Positions 7,673 to 17,947 of a DNA stretch of 64,000 bases are shown here, piece by piece. The position numbers were made by a program, and so were the translations under genes. The notes beneath the pieces were generated by a model. That model saw nothing but the letters and a program-made list of their open reading frames with translations. It did not search any database and was not told the DNA's origin. The number at the start of each line of letters is the position of its first letter. Positions within the stretch are counted from its first letter, which is position 1. Origin of the DNA: Cupriavidus sp. YR651 (GTDB taxonomy: Bacteria > Pseudomonadota > Gammaproteobacteria > Burkholderiales > Burkholderiaceae); contig NZ_FMYZ01000008.1 of NCBI RefSeq assembly GCF_900101625.1, positions 1-64,000 of the forward strand, in the 5' to 3' direction.

Positions 7673-8689
7673 ATGATCCCCTATTCCCTGCTCGACCTTT
7701 CACCGATCGTGGAAGGCAGCGATGCCGGCCAGGCCATGCGCAACACGCTGGACCTGGCCCGACACGCGGAACAGCTCGGCTATCGCCGCTTCTGGCTGGC
7801 CGAGCACCACAACATGCCGGGCATCGCCAGCGCGGCCACGGCCGTGCTGATCGGCTACGTCGCCAATGGCACGTCGACGATCCGCGTTGGCTCGGGCGGC
7901 ATCATGCTGCCCAACCACTCGCCGCTCGTGGTGGCCGAGCAGTTCGGCACGCTGGCCTCGCTCTACCCGGGCCGCATCGACCTGGGCCTGGGCCGCGCGC
8001 CCGGCACCGACCAGTCCACCGCACGTGCGCTGCGGCGCCAGCTGAGCCAGGATTCGGCCGATACCTTCCCGCAGGACGTGGAAGAACTGCAGGCCTACTT
8101 TGACGATGTGCGGCCCGGCCAGCGCTTGCGCGCGGTGCCCGGCGCCGGGCTCAAGGTGCCGCTGTGGCTGCTGGGCTCCAGCCTGTTCAGCGCGCAACTG
8201 GCGGCGGCGATGGGCCTGCCGTTTGCGTTCGCCTCGCATTTCGCGCCGGGCTTCATGCGTCAGGCCGTCGACCTGTATCGCCGCACGTTCCGTCCGTCCG
8301 AACAGCTGGACCGCCCGCACGTGATGCTCGGGCTCAATGTGTTCGCAGCCGACACCGGCGAGGAAGCCCGCCGCCTGTTCAGCTCCCTGCAGCAACAGTT
8401 CCTGGCGCTGGTGCGCGGCTCGCCGGGTCAGCTCAAGCCGCCGGTGGATGACATCTCGCTGCTGTGGGATGCCAGCGAGGCCGATCACATCCGCCGTTCA
8501 CTGGCCTGCTCCGTGGTGGGCGATCCCGCCGCGATGCGCGATGGCATCCAGCGTTTCGTCGACGACCTGCGTCCGGACGAACTGATGCTGACCGGCCAGA
8601 TCTACGACCATGCGGCGCGGCTGCGATCGTTCGAGATCGCGGCCAAGGCGGTGCGCGCCTTGTCACTGTCACCGACGCAACTGGCCTGA
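7673..8689 (+). CDS. LLM-class flavin-dependent oxidoreductase
   Basis: A 338-aa member of the luciferase-like monooxygenase superfamily, the group found in YhbW/MsnO8-type proteins. It shows the family N-terminus SLLDLSPIVEG, the conserved FWLAEHHNMPGIASAA, GGIMLPNHSPLVVAEQFG and the FMN-site pattern RIDLGLGRAPGTD. It probably binds FMN and uses a reduced flavin partner in the cytoplasm; the substrate is unknown. It is a single gene between the patatin and a strong terminator at 8761. Length matches the family. Confidence 0.9.
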   Translation: MIPYSLLDLSPIVEGSDAGQAMRNTLDLARHAEQLGYRRFWLAEHHNMPGIASAATAVLIGYVANGTSTIRVGSGGIMLPNHSPLVVAEQFGTLASLYPGRIDLGLGRAPGTDQSTARALRRQLSQDSADTFPQDVEELQAYFDDVRPGQRLRAVPGAGLKVPLWLLGSSLFSAQLAAAMGLPFAFASHFAPGFMRQAVDLYRRTFRPSEQLDRPHVMLGLNVFAADTGEEARRLFSSLQQQFLALVRGSPGQLKPPVDDISLLWDASEADHIRRSLACSVVGDPAAMRDGIQRFVDDLRPDELMLTGQIYDHAARLRSFEIAAKAVRALSLSPTQLA

Positions 8690-8760
8690 GCGCGTCACGG
8701 CGCAGACAGGTGTCGACATCGGACGTCGACATCCCGCGCCAACGTAGCAGTCACCAACCA

Positions 8761-8785
8761 GCCGCGGCCATCGCCGCGGCTTTTT
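8761..8785 (+). terminator. Intrinsic terminator
   Basis: Perfect 7-bp stem GCCGCGG (8761-8767) and CCGCGGC (8774-8780) with a six-base loop and five T residues. It ends the LLM oxidoreductase transcript 70 bases after the stop. The remaining 200 bases to acoR hold only its promoter region; no gene is seen. Confidence 0.8.
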
Positions 8786-8987
8786 GCTTTCCGCCGATAA
8801 CACTGTGCCGAACGGGCCGCCCGGGCGCGCAGGCAGCATCGGGTGCCGGGCCCACCACATCGCTGCGTCGCAGCAGTGCCTTCGCGCGCAGACGCGCCTT
8901 ACCAATCGCCGGCGGCTCGGATACATTAGAAAGCCCGCGACGCCACCCGCAATGTACGGACCGGTGCGCGCTGACTAGGAGACAGCG

Positions 8988-10979
<1,992 letters not shown>

Positions 10980-11041
10980 GTCACCACCGAGCCACCACCG
11001 AGCGATCCGCGATACGACTGTCCACGCTCCGATACAGCTGA

Positions 11042-11061
11042 CCTGTGACACCTGTCACAGG
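11042..11061 (+). promoter_or_regulatory. Probable AcoR upstream activator site
   Basis: A near-perfect inverted repeat: CCTGTGACA (11042-11050), two bases, TGTCACAGG (11053-11061). It lies about 85 bp upstream of the sigma-54 -24 element, the correct distance for an enhancer-binding protein, and just downstream of acoR. TGTGACA/TGTCACA arms are plausible for a Fis-type HTH. Which protein binds is inferred from position. Confidence 0.65.
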
Positions 11062-11143
11062 CAATGCCCGCCAACCGGCGTCGGACGGGGAATTCCTGCG
11101 GGTTAGCCCTGACGTTTTCCCCGCCTGACCGCGCGCCGCGCAC

Positions 11144-11159
11144 TGGCACAGCCGTTGCA
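11144..11159 (+). promoter_or_regulatory. Sigma-54 (-24/-12) promoter of acoXABC
   Basis: TGGCAC (11144-11149), five bases, TTGCA (11155-11159): the invariant GG and GC are exactly spaced. It lies 35 bp before acoX. With acoR just upstream this is the expected promoter of the acetoin operon. Confidence 0.92.
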
Positions 11160-11193
11160 ATACCCCTGTCGACAACCACGACAGGAGACACGC

Positions 11194-12252
11194 ATGGCAG
11201 ATGCCGCCCACGCTGGCCCGCCGCGCGTCGGCATCATCGCCAATCCGATCTCCGCGCGCGATATCCGCCGCATCATCGCCAATGCCAACAGCCTGCAGCT
11301 GGCGGATCGCGTCAATATCGTGTTGCGCGTGCTGGCGGCGCTGGCCGCATGCGGCATTGCCGAGGTGCTGATGATGCCGGACCGCGAGGGCCTGCGCGTC
11401 ATGCTGGCGCGGCACCTGTCGCGGCGCCAGGGACCGGACGCGGCGCTGCCCGCCGTCACCTACCTCGACATGCCCGTCACCGCGCGCGTCGACGATACCT
11501 TCCTGGCCGCGCGCCGCATGGCCGAGGCAGGCGTGTCCGCCATCGTCGTGCTGGGTGGCGACGGCACGCACCGCGCCGTGGTACGCGAATGCGGCGCCGT
11601 GCCGGTGGCCGGCCTGTCTACCGGCACCAACAACGCCTTTCCCGAAATGCGCGAGCCGACGATCACCGGCCTCGCCGTCGGCCTCTACGCCACCGGCCGC
11701 GTGCCGCGCGACGAGGCGCTCCAGTGGAACAAGCGGCTCGACATCGCCATCGACCGCGCCGATGGCGCCGCGCGGCGCGACATCGCGCTGGTCGATGCGG
11801 TCATTTCGCGCGAGCACTTCGTCGGCGCCCGCGCGGTCTGGAAGACCGACACCCTCGCCGCGCTCTATGTGGCCTTTGCCGATCCGCAAGCCATCGGGCT
11901 GTCGTCGATTGCCGGACTGCTGGAGCCGGTCGGCCGGCATGAAGCCGGCGGGCTGGCCGTGGAAATCGCCGCGCCGGGCGCGGGCGAATTCGATCTGCGC
12001 GCGCCGATCGCTCCCGGATTGATGGCCACGGTGCCTATCGCCGGCTGGCACCGCCTCTCGCACGGCCAGCCACATCGCGTGAGCCAGCGCAGCGGCATCG
12101 TCGCGCTGGACGGCGAACGCGAGCTTGCCTTCGACGCCAGCGACACCGTCACCGTCACGCTGCGCGAGCGCGCCTTTCCCAGCATCGACGTGGCCGCCTG
12201 CATGCGCCACGCCGCGCGGCACCGCCTGATGCGCATACCGCCACCCCCGTAA
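11194..12252 (+). CDS. acoX: AcoX, acetoin operon protein of the ATP-NAD kinase-like family
   Basis: A 352-aa protein with the ATP-NAD/diacylglycerol kinase-like fold: an N-terminal VGIIANPISARDIRR and the nucleotide-binding GGDGTHR near residue 120, followed by GLSTGTNNAFPE. AcoX is always found with acetoin dehydrogenase genes, but its reaction is not established. It is the first gene after the sigma-54 promoter. AGGAG seven bases before the ATG supports the start. It is followed at 49 bp by acoA. Confidence 0.9.
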   Translation: MADAAHAGPPRVGIIANPISARDIRRIIANANSLQLADRVNIVLRVLAALAACGIAEVLMMPDREGLRVMLARHLSRRQGPDAALPAVTYLDMPVTARVDDTFLAARRMAEAGVSAIVVLGGDGTHRAVVRECGAVPVAGLSTGTNNAFPEMREPTITGLAVGLYATGRVPRDEALQWNKRLDIAIDRADGAARRDIALVDAVISREHFVGARAVWKTDTLAALYVAFADPQAIGLSSIAGLLEPVGRHEAGGLAVEIAAPGAGEFDLRAPIAPGLMATVPIAGWHRLSHGQPHRVSQRSGIVALDGERELAFDASDTVTVTLRERAFPSIDVAACMRHAARHRLMRIPPPP

Positions 12253-12301
12253 CCACCCATAGCCACTCATAGCCACTCGTAGCCCCACCAAGGAGATCAC
12301 C

Positions 12302-13303
12302 ATGACAGCACCCTCGTCACAGACCCCGGGCGCACTGCCGCTCGACAAGGAAACGCTGCTCAGCGTCTACCGCAAGATGCGCACGATCCGCGATTTCGAA
12401 GAGCGCCTGCATGTCGACTTCGGGCGCGGCGACATCCCCGGCTTCGTCCACCTGTACGCCGGCGAGGAAGCGGCCGGCGTTGGCATCCTGCACCACCTGG
12501 GCGACGGCGATCGCATCGCCAGCACGCACCGCGGTCACGGACACTGCATCGCCAAGGGTGTGGACCCGGTGGCGATGATGAAGGAGATCTACGGCCGCAA
12601 GGGCGGATCGTGCAACGGCAAGGGCGGGTCGATGCATATCGCCGACCTGTCCAAGGGCATGATGGGCGCCAACGGCATCCTGGGCGCCGGCGCACCGCTG
12701 ATCTGCGGCGCGGCGCTGGCCGCCAAGTTCCGCGGCAAGGGCGAGATCGGCATTACCTTCGTCGGCGATGGCGCGTCCAACCAGGGCACGTTCCTGGAAA
12801 GCCTGAACCTCGCGGCCGTGTGGAACCTGCCCGTGATCTTCGTCATCGAGAACAACGGCTACGCCGAATCCACCGCGCGCGAGTACGGCACCGCCGTGGA
12901 CAGCTACGTGGACCGCGCGGCCGGCTTCGGCATTCCCGGTGTCACGGTGGACGGCACCGACTTCTTTGCCGTGCACGAAGCGGCCGGCGAAGTCATCCGC
13001 CGCGCGCGGGAAGGCGGCGGCCCCTCGCTGCTGGAATGCAAGATGATCCGCTTCTATGGCCACTTCGAGGGCGACGCGCAGACGTATCGCGCGGCGGGAG
13101 AACTCGACGACATCCGCGCCAACAAGGATTGCCTGAAGCAGTTCGCGCGCATCGTCACTCAGGCCGGCGTGGTCTCGCGCGAGGAACTCGACGTCATCGA
13201 CCGCGAAGTCGCCGCGCTCATCGATCACGCCGTGCAGGAAGCCAAGGCCGCGCCGCTGCCCGGCCCCGAAGACCTGCTGACCGACGTCTACGTGAGCTAT
13301 TGA
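12302..13303 (+). CDS. acoA: Acetoin dehydrogenase E1 component, alpha subunit
   Basis: A 333-aa thiamine diphosphate enzyme subunit. With AcoB it cleaves acetoin to acetaldehyde plus an acetyl group passed to the lipoyl arm of AcoC. The TDP motif runs from GDGASNQG (near 156) to ENN (near 183), with the expected ~28-residue spacing. Phosphorylation-loop and E1-alpha landmarks such as GKGGSMH are present. AAGGAG lies six bases before the ATG. It is the second gene of the operon. Confidence 0.95.
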   Translation: MTAPSSQTPGALPLDKETLLSVYRKMRTIRDFEERLHVDFGRGDIPGFVHLYAGEEAAGVGILHHLGDGDRIASTHRGHGHCIAKGVDPVAMMKEIYGRKGGSCNGKGGSMHIADLSKGMMGANGILGAGAPLICGAALAAKFRGKGEIGITFVGDGASNQGTFLESLNLAAVWNLPVIFVIENNGYAESTAREYGTAVDSYVDRAAGFGIPGVTVDGTDFFAVHEAAGEVIRRAREGGGPSLLECKMIRFYGHFEGDAQTYRAAGELDDIRANKDCLKQFARIVTQAGVVSREELDVIDREVAALIDHAVQEAKAAPLPGPEDLLTDVYVSY

Positions 13304-13337
13304 CCGGCCGCCCCACCCTACAGACAAGGAGACAACC

Positions 13338-14354
13338 ATGGCGCGCAAACTGAGCATCAAGCTGGCGATCAACGAGGCGATCGATCAGGAAATGACCCGC
13401 GACCCCACCGTGATCATGCTGGGCGAGGACATCGTCGGGGGCGCCGGCGCCGACGGCGAGAAAGACGCCTGGGGCGGTGTGCTGGGCGTGACGAAGGGCC
13501 TCTATGCCAAACATGGCGACCGGCTGCTGGACACCCCGTTGTCCGAATCCGCCTACGTCGGCGCGGCGATTGGTGCCGCCGCATGCGGCATGCGACCGAT
13601 TGCCGAACTCATGTTCATCGACTTCATGGGCGTGTGCTTCGACCAGATCTTCAACCAGGCGGCCAAGTTCCGCTACATGTTCGGCGGCAAGGCCGAAACG
13701 CCCGTGGTCATCCGCGCGATGGTCGGCGCGGGCTTCCGCGCGGCCGCGCAACACAGCCAGATGCTCACGCCGCTGTTCACCCACATCCCGGGGCTCAAGG
13801 TGGTGTGTCCCTCGTCGCCGTACGACACCAAGGGCCTGCTGATCCAGGCGATCCGCGACAACGATCCCGTGATCTTCTGCGAGCACAAGAACCTGTACGG
13901 CCTGGAGGGCGAGGTGCCGGAGAGCCCCTACGCGATTCCGTTTGGCGAAGCCAACATCCTGCGCGATGGCAAGGACGTGTCGATCGTGACCTATGGCCTG
14001 ATGGTGCATCGCGCGATGGACGCCGCCGCCACGCTGGCCAGGGAGGGCATCGAGGCGGAAGTCGTGGACCTGCGCACGCTGTCGCCGCTGGACATGGAGA
14101 CCGTGCTGGAGACCGTCGAAAACACCGGCCGGCTGGTGGTGGTGGACGAAGCCAGCCCGCGCTGCAATATCGCCACCGACATCGCCGCGCAGGTGGCACA
14201 GCAGGCGTTCGGCGCCCTGAAGGCAGGCATCGAGATGGTGTGCCCGCCGCACACGCCGGTGCCGTTTTCGCCGGCGCTGGAAGACCTCTATATCCCCAGC
14301 GCCGCGCAGATTGCCGACGCCGCGCGCAAGACCATGAAGGGAGGAAAGCACTGA
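13338..14354 (+). CDS. acoB: Acetoin dehydrogenase E1 component, beta subunit
   Basis: A 338-aa transketolase-type beta subunit that completes the AcoA active site. Typical E1-beta features are MLGEDIVGGAGADGEKDAWGG, the FDQIFNQAAKFRYMFGG segment and a C-terminal transketolase domain with VVVDEASPRCN. AAGGAGA precedes the ATG. Its stop overlaps the acoC start by one base (TGATG), so the E1-beta and E2 subunits are coupled. Confidence 0.95.
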   Translation: MARKLSIKLAINEAIDQEMTRDPTVIMLGEDIVGGAGADGEKDAWGGVLGVTKGLYAKHGDRLLDTPLSESAYVGAAIGAAACGMRPIAELMFIDFMGVCFDQIFNQAAKFRYMFGGKAETPVVIRAMVGAGFRAAAQHSQMLTPLFTHIPGLKVVCPSSPYDTKGLLIQAIRDNDPVIFCEHKNLYGLEGEVPESPYAIPFGEANILRDGKDVSIVTYGLMVHRAMDAAATLAREGIEAEVVDLRTLSPLDMETVLETVENTGRLVVVDEASPRCNIATDIAAQVAQQAFGALKAGIEMVCPPHTPVPFSPALEDLYIPSAAQIADAARKTMKGGKH

Positions 14355-15469
14355 TGACCACGGCCATTACCCCGATCGTCATGCCCAAGTGGGGCTTGTC
14401 GATGAAAGAAGGCACCATCAACGCGTGGCTGGTGGATGAAGGTGCCGAGATCGCCGTCGGCATGCCGATCCTGGACGTGGAGACCGACAAGATCGCCAAT
14501 GCGGTGGAAGCGCCGGACGCCGGCACGCTGCGGCGCAAGGTGGCCGATGCGGGCGACGTGCTGCCCGTGAAGGCCTTGCTGGGTGTGCTGGCGCCAGCGG
14601 GAGTCAGCGATGCGGAGATCGATGCCTATGTCTCGTCCTATCAGACGCCGGCCGACGAGGACGATGGCGCGGAGGCGGCGCCGGCCTACCAGTTCGTCGA
14701 CGTGGACGGGCTTCGCATCCGCTACGCGCGCCGGGGCAACCCCGATGGGCCGACCGTGCTGTTCCTGCACGGATTTGGCGGCGATCTGGACAACTGGCTG
14801 TTCAACCTCGACGCGCTGGCGGACCATCACACCGTCGTCGCGCTGGACCTGCCCGCGCATGGGCAGTCCTCGCCCAGGCTGGCCGGGACGACGCTCGCGC
14901 AGCTAGCCGCATTCGTCGCCCGCTTCATGGATGCGACGGACATCGGCGCCGCGCACATCGTCGGCCATTCGATGGGCGGCGGCATCGCGGCGCAGCTCGC
15001 GGTGGACGTGCCGGATCGCGTGCTGTCGGTGGCGCTGATCTCCCCGGTCGGGTTCGGTGACGAGGTGAACAACGCCTACACCGAGGGCTTTGTCAGCGCG
15101 CAGTCGCGGCGCGACCTGAAGCCCGTCGTGGAGCTGCTGTTCGCCGACAGCGGACTGGTCAGCCGGCAGATGCTGGACGACCTGTTGCGCTACAAGCGGC
15201 TGGACGGCGTGCCGGAGGCGCTGACATCGCTGGGCACCAGCCTGTTCGCCGACGGCCGCCAGCGCGAGCAACCCGGGCAGCGGCTGGCGGAGACCGACAA
15301 GCGCGTGCTGGTGATCTGGGGCAAGCAGGACCAGATCATCCCGAGCGCGCACGCTGCCCATGCGCCGCCAGGCGCCACGGTGCAGGTGTTCGACGCGGCG
15401 GGCCACATGAGCCAGATGGAGAAAGCCGGTGACGTCAACGCGCTGCTCAGGCGGCATATCGACGGCTGA
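14354..15469 (+). CDS. acoC: AcoC, lipoyl E2-type acetyltransferase with an alpha/beta-hydrolase domain
   Basis: A 371-aa E2 component. The N-terminal lipoyl domain (1-80) carries the lipoylation site Lys46 in VETDKIAN. The rest is not the classical CoA-acetyltransferase core but an alpha/beta-hydrolase fold, with LFLHGFGGDLDNW and nucleophile elbow GHSMGGG (Ser206), and a late His in DAAGHMSQME. This two-domain structure is characteristic of AcoC. It takes the acetyl group from E1 and transfers it to CoA. The ATG overlaps the acoB stop. No E3 (acoL) gene follows. Confidence 0.93.
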   Translation: MTTAITPIVMPKWGLSMKEGTINAWLVDEGAEIAVGMPILDVETDKIANAVEAPDAGTLRRKVADAGDVLPVKALLGVLAPAGVSDAEIDAYVSSYQTPADEDDGAEAAPAYQFVDVDGLRIRYARRGNPDGPTVLFLHGFGGDLDNWLFNLDALADHHTVVALDLPAHGQSSPRLAGTTLAQLAAFVARFMDATDIGAAHIVGHSMGGGIAAQLAVDVPDRVLSVALISPVGFGDEVNNAYTEGFVSAQSRRDLKPVVELLFADSGLVSRQMLDDLLRYKRLDGVPEALTSLGTSLFADGRQREQPGQRLAETDKRVLVIWGKQDQIIPSAHAAHAPPGATVQVFDAAGHMSQMEKAGDVNALLRRHIDG

Positions 15470-15614
15470 GCGGGAATGCCGGCGCCGCGCCGAGCGCGGG
15501 GCGCCGGCCCGGTCTGCGCGGCGGGCGCGGAAACACGTGATCCGCGTGGAGAATGCGTGGAGAATACCGGGATCCGCCGGACGCCGGCACGAGGCCAAGC
15601 TGAGCCAAGCCACC

Positions 15615-16355
15615 ATGCCCTTTACCTTCATCGACCCCGATCCCGGCGAAGCCGATCCGCTGCAGGGCGAACTGGCGCTGCTGGACCACGCGGCCAATAC
15701 CGGGCCCGTGGCGCAGTTGTGGGAAGCACCGTTGTCGCTGGTCATTCCGCGCAGCTACCTGCGCCAGCCCGGCATCGAGGCCGTGCGGGCCGATTTCGCG
15801 GCCAGGGGCTGCCCGGTGTGGCTGCGCATGTCGGGCGGCGGGCTGGTTCCGCAGGGGCCCGGCATCCTCAACGTCAGCCTGGCCTATGCGGTGCCGAAGG
15901 GCGCAGCCACGTGGATGGAACCCGTCTACCTGCACCTGTGCGAGGTGCTGGCCGACGGCCTGCGCCAGGTCGGCGTGGATACGCATTGGCAGGCCGTGGA
16001 AGGATCGTTCTGCGACGGGCGCTACAACCTGGCCTGGGGCCCGGCCGATGCGGCGCGCAAGATCGCGGGCACGGCCCAGTACTGGCGCCGCGCACCGGCT
16101 GCCGTGCAGACGCCGGACGGCCAGCGGCATCTGGTGCTGGCGCACGCGATCCTGCTGGTCAGCGCGGACCCGGTCGAAATCAACGCGCGCGCCAACGCGT
16201 TCGAGGCCGCCATCGGCAGCGGCCGCCACTATGACCCGGCCAAGGTCGTCAGCGTCAGCGAGGCGGCGGGTATCGACAACGACCCTGACCTCACGCACCG
16301 CGTCATCACGGCGCTCCGCGACGCCGTATCACGGACTCCGCCGCCCGGCCTTTGA
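15615..16355 (+). CDS. Lipoate-protein ligase A family protein
   Basis: A 246-aa BPL/LplA/LipB-fold protein. It has the lipoate/biotin ligase signature RMSGGGLVPQGPGILNVS (71-88, pattern RxSGGGxVxxxxGxLN) and a lysine motif KIAGTAQYWRR, the usual site contacting lipoyl-AMP. It lies 145 bp after acoC in the same direction, so it may attach lipoate (or octanoate) to Lys46 of AcoC. The link is from context. The start is uncertain: ATG at 15615 keeps the domain intact; GTG at 15540 would add 25 residues. Confidence 0.75.
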   Translation: MPFTFIDPDPGEADPLQGELALLDHAANTGPVAQLWEAPLSLVIPRSYLRQPGIEAVRADFAARGCPVWLRMSGGGLVPQGPGILNVSLAYAVPKGAATWMEPVYLHLCEVLADGLRQVGVDTHWQAVEGSFCDGRYNLAWGPADAARKIAGTAQYWRRAPAAVQTPDGQRHLVLAHAILLVSADPVEINARANAFEAAIGSGRHYDPAKVVSVSEAAGIDNDPDLTHRVITALRDAVSRTPPPGL

Positions 16356-16476
16356 AGACTGAAGTCGAGGCTTGATGGGGTGGCTTGCTGGCGACGCCTG
16401 CATCTGCAGCACGCACTTGGAGGCGCTATAGAAATGAAGCGAAGCGGTTCTGGCTAGGGCGGAGCAGGGGTTTCGG

Positions 16477-16541
16477 ATCGCACGCGATCCGCCTGCGTAG
16501 CGGCATGCGCCTGCTGGCGCATGCGCGCCCTGCAAGGGCGC
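16477..16541. repeat. Three consecutive hairpins between convergent genes
   Basis: The 269-bp gap between the ligase gene and the DUF3047 gene (convergent) contains three perfect inverted repeats in a row: GGATCGC/GCGATCC (16477-16492), GCATGCGCC/GGCGCATGC (16503-16524) and GCGCCC/GGGCGC (16525-16541). None has a T-run. They may stop or protect transcripts from either side, or be a repeated extragenic palindrome. No gene is seen in the gap. Confidence 0.55.
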
Positions 16542-16624
16542 GGCCGCAGACACCATACAAGTGGTACGGCAAGCGAATGTGGCAAAACCCGGCAACGACG
16601 CCAGAATCTTTTTGATAGTGCCTC

Positions 16625-17413
16625 CTACGGCGCGGGCTTGAAACGAAGATCGCCGTACCAGGCGCGGGCGATCGCGCCAGTGTTGTCCGTATCGGTCATC
16701 AGGCCGTAGCCCACCAGCTTGCCGGGCTTTTCGTGGAACACGCGCTGGAAGTCCGCGCTCACATTGCGACGCAAGGTCTGCCACTTGCCGGCATCGCCGG
16801 ACGCTCCGGACACCACGATCATCTGCACGCGGCTGGTGTGCGGATTGGCGATGACCGTCCCCGGCGGGGCACTGTCGGTCCAGATATACATCAGCGTGGC
16901 ATAGGGCAGCTTCTCGCCGACCGCACTGGCGGCCAGACTTTCGGCGCGGTCGCCGAAGGAAAGATTGCTGCTTTCGCCCTCGAAGAAGAACACGAGCCGC
17001 GCCGGCGCATCCTCGCGGTCGCCGACGCGATTGTCGGCATTGGGAATCGGCGCGGCGACCTTCCAGCGCCATTTGACGACGGGCGTCCTGGCCAGGTCGA
17101 CATCGCCTTCGTGGATCAGGCCGGACGCCGCGCCGTTGGCGTCGGCTTGCAGCACCGTGTTACCTTGGTCGGCCACCAGCGTATAGACGGTGAGCGCCTT
17201 GCCGTGGACCACGGGCTTGTTCTCCCAGCCAGCCGGCAACGGCCCGCCGGGCTTGCCTGCGGAAAACGCGACGCCAGGGTCGGCCGCCTGCGCGGGCATG
17301 CCAGCCAGCGCCATCGCACAGGACAGGATTCCGGCAAGAAGACCGGACGCGGGGCGCGGCAACCAGCCGCGGCATTCAGGGCGGCATTGCGGGCGAAGCA
17401 GGGTGACCGGCAT
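16625..17413 (-). CDS. Secreted DUF3047 family protein
   Basis: A 262-aa protein with a long basic N-terminus, a hydrophobic signal segment (LLAGILSCAMALAGM) and an AQA-AD type cleavage site near residue 43. The mature part fits the DUF3047 family: WRWKVAAPIPNAD, ARLVFFFEGE, LMYIWTDSAPPGT and a C-terminal GLMTDTDNTGAIARAWYGD. It is presumably periplasmic; no function is known. The ATG at 17413 is chosen because AAGGAAG lies eight bases upstream; an in-frame start at 17461 would add 16 residues. Confidence 0.8.
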   Translation of the reverse strand: MPVTLLRPQCRPECRGWLPRPASGLLAGILSCAMALAGMPAQAADPGVAFSAGKPGGPLPAGWENKPVVHGKALTVYTLVADQGNTVLQADANGAASGLIHEGDVDLARTPVVKWRWKVAAPIPNADNRVGDREDAPARLVFFFEGESSNLSFGDRAESLAASAVGEKLPYATLMYIWTDSAPPGTVIANPHTSRVQMIVVSGASGDAGKWQTLRRNVSADFQRVFHEKPGKLVGYGLMTDTDNTGAIARAWYGDLRFKPAP

Positions 17414-17559
17414 GGTGGCTGGCTTCCTTGTGGATGTCGGTGGATGTGTCAACTGCACCATTGTAGGAAGCCGATCCCGCGCGCGCCGTGAGGCGTCGGC
17501 CGAAAGCCCATTCAGACGGGCACTGACAAGCGGAAGATCTTCAGGAACGGGAAACGGGT

Positions 17560-17784
17560 ATGGACGTGCTGCTGGGCGCGATCGGCTGGCTGGTCGTCGA
17601 ACTGATCTTCTACGGGCTGTTCTACGCGATCGGCTGGGCGGTGATCAAGGCCATCACGCTGGGTCGCCATCCGGGGCCATGGCGCGGGCTGGAGAGCGTG
17701 GTCGATGCCGAGTACGTGGCGCTGGCGGGGCTGCTGTTCACCATCGGGGCGATTGCGCTGACGTTCTGGTGGGCCACGCACTGA
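17560..17784 (+). CDS. Small inner-membrane protein
   Basis: A 74-aa hypothetical protein with two hydrophobic helices (about 3-29 and 50-70) and a short basic cytoplasmic loop between them. AGGAACGGGAAACGGG precedes the ATG. It is divergent from the DUF3047 gene. No family is recognised with confidence. Confidence 0.6.
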   Translation: MDVLLGAIGWLVVELIFYGLFYAIGWAVIKAITLGRHPGPWRGLESVVDAEYVALAGLLFTIGAIALTFWWATH

Positions 17785-17947
17785 AGACGTCACCAGCCCC
17801 GGCATCAGGTTAGTCCAACGTCACTTCGCACAGTTGCTTACAACTGGGGCACGGCATCGATGCGTGCCGATGGTAAGGTGCTGCCTCGCGTGGCCGGTCC
17901 GGCAGACAGGGCCGCCCGCAACTCCTTTTGTCGCCCCCGCTTACTGC

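Noticed and set aside
8712..8733. GTCGACATC direct repeat before the terminator at 8761
   Set aside because: Two short copies only, in a 3' UTR; likely chance in GC-rich DNA.
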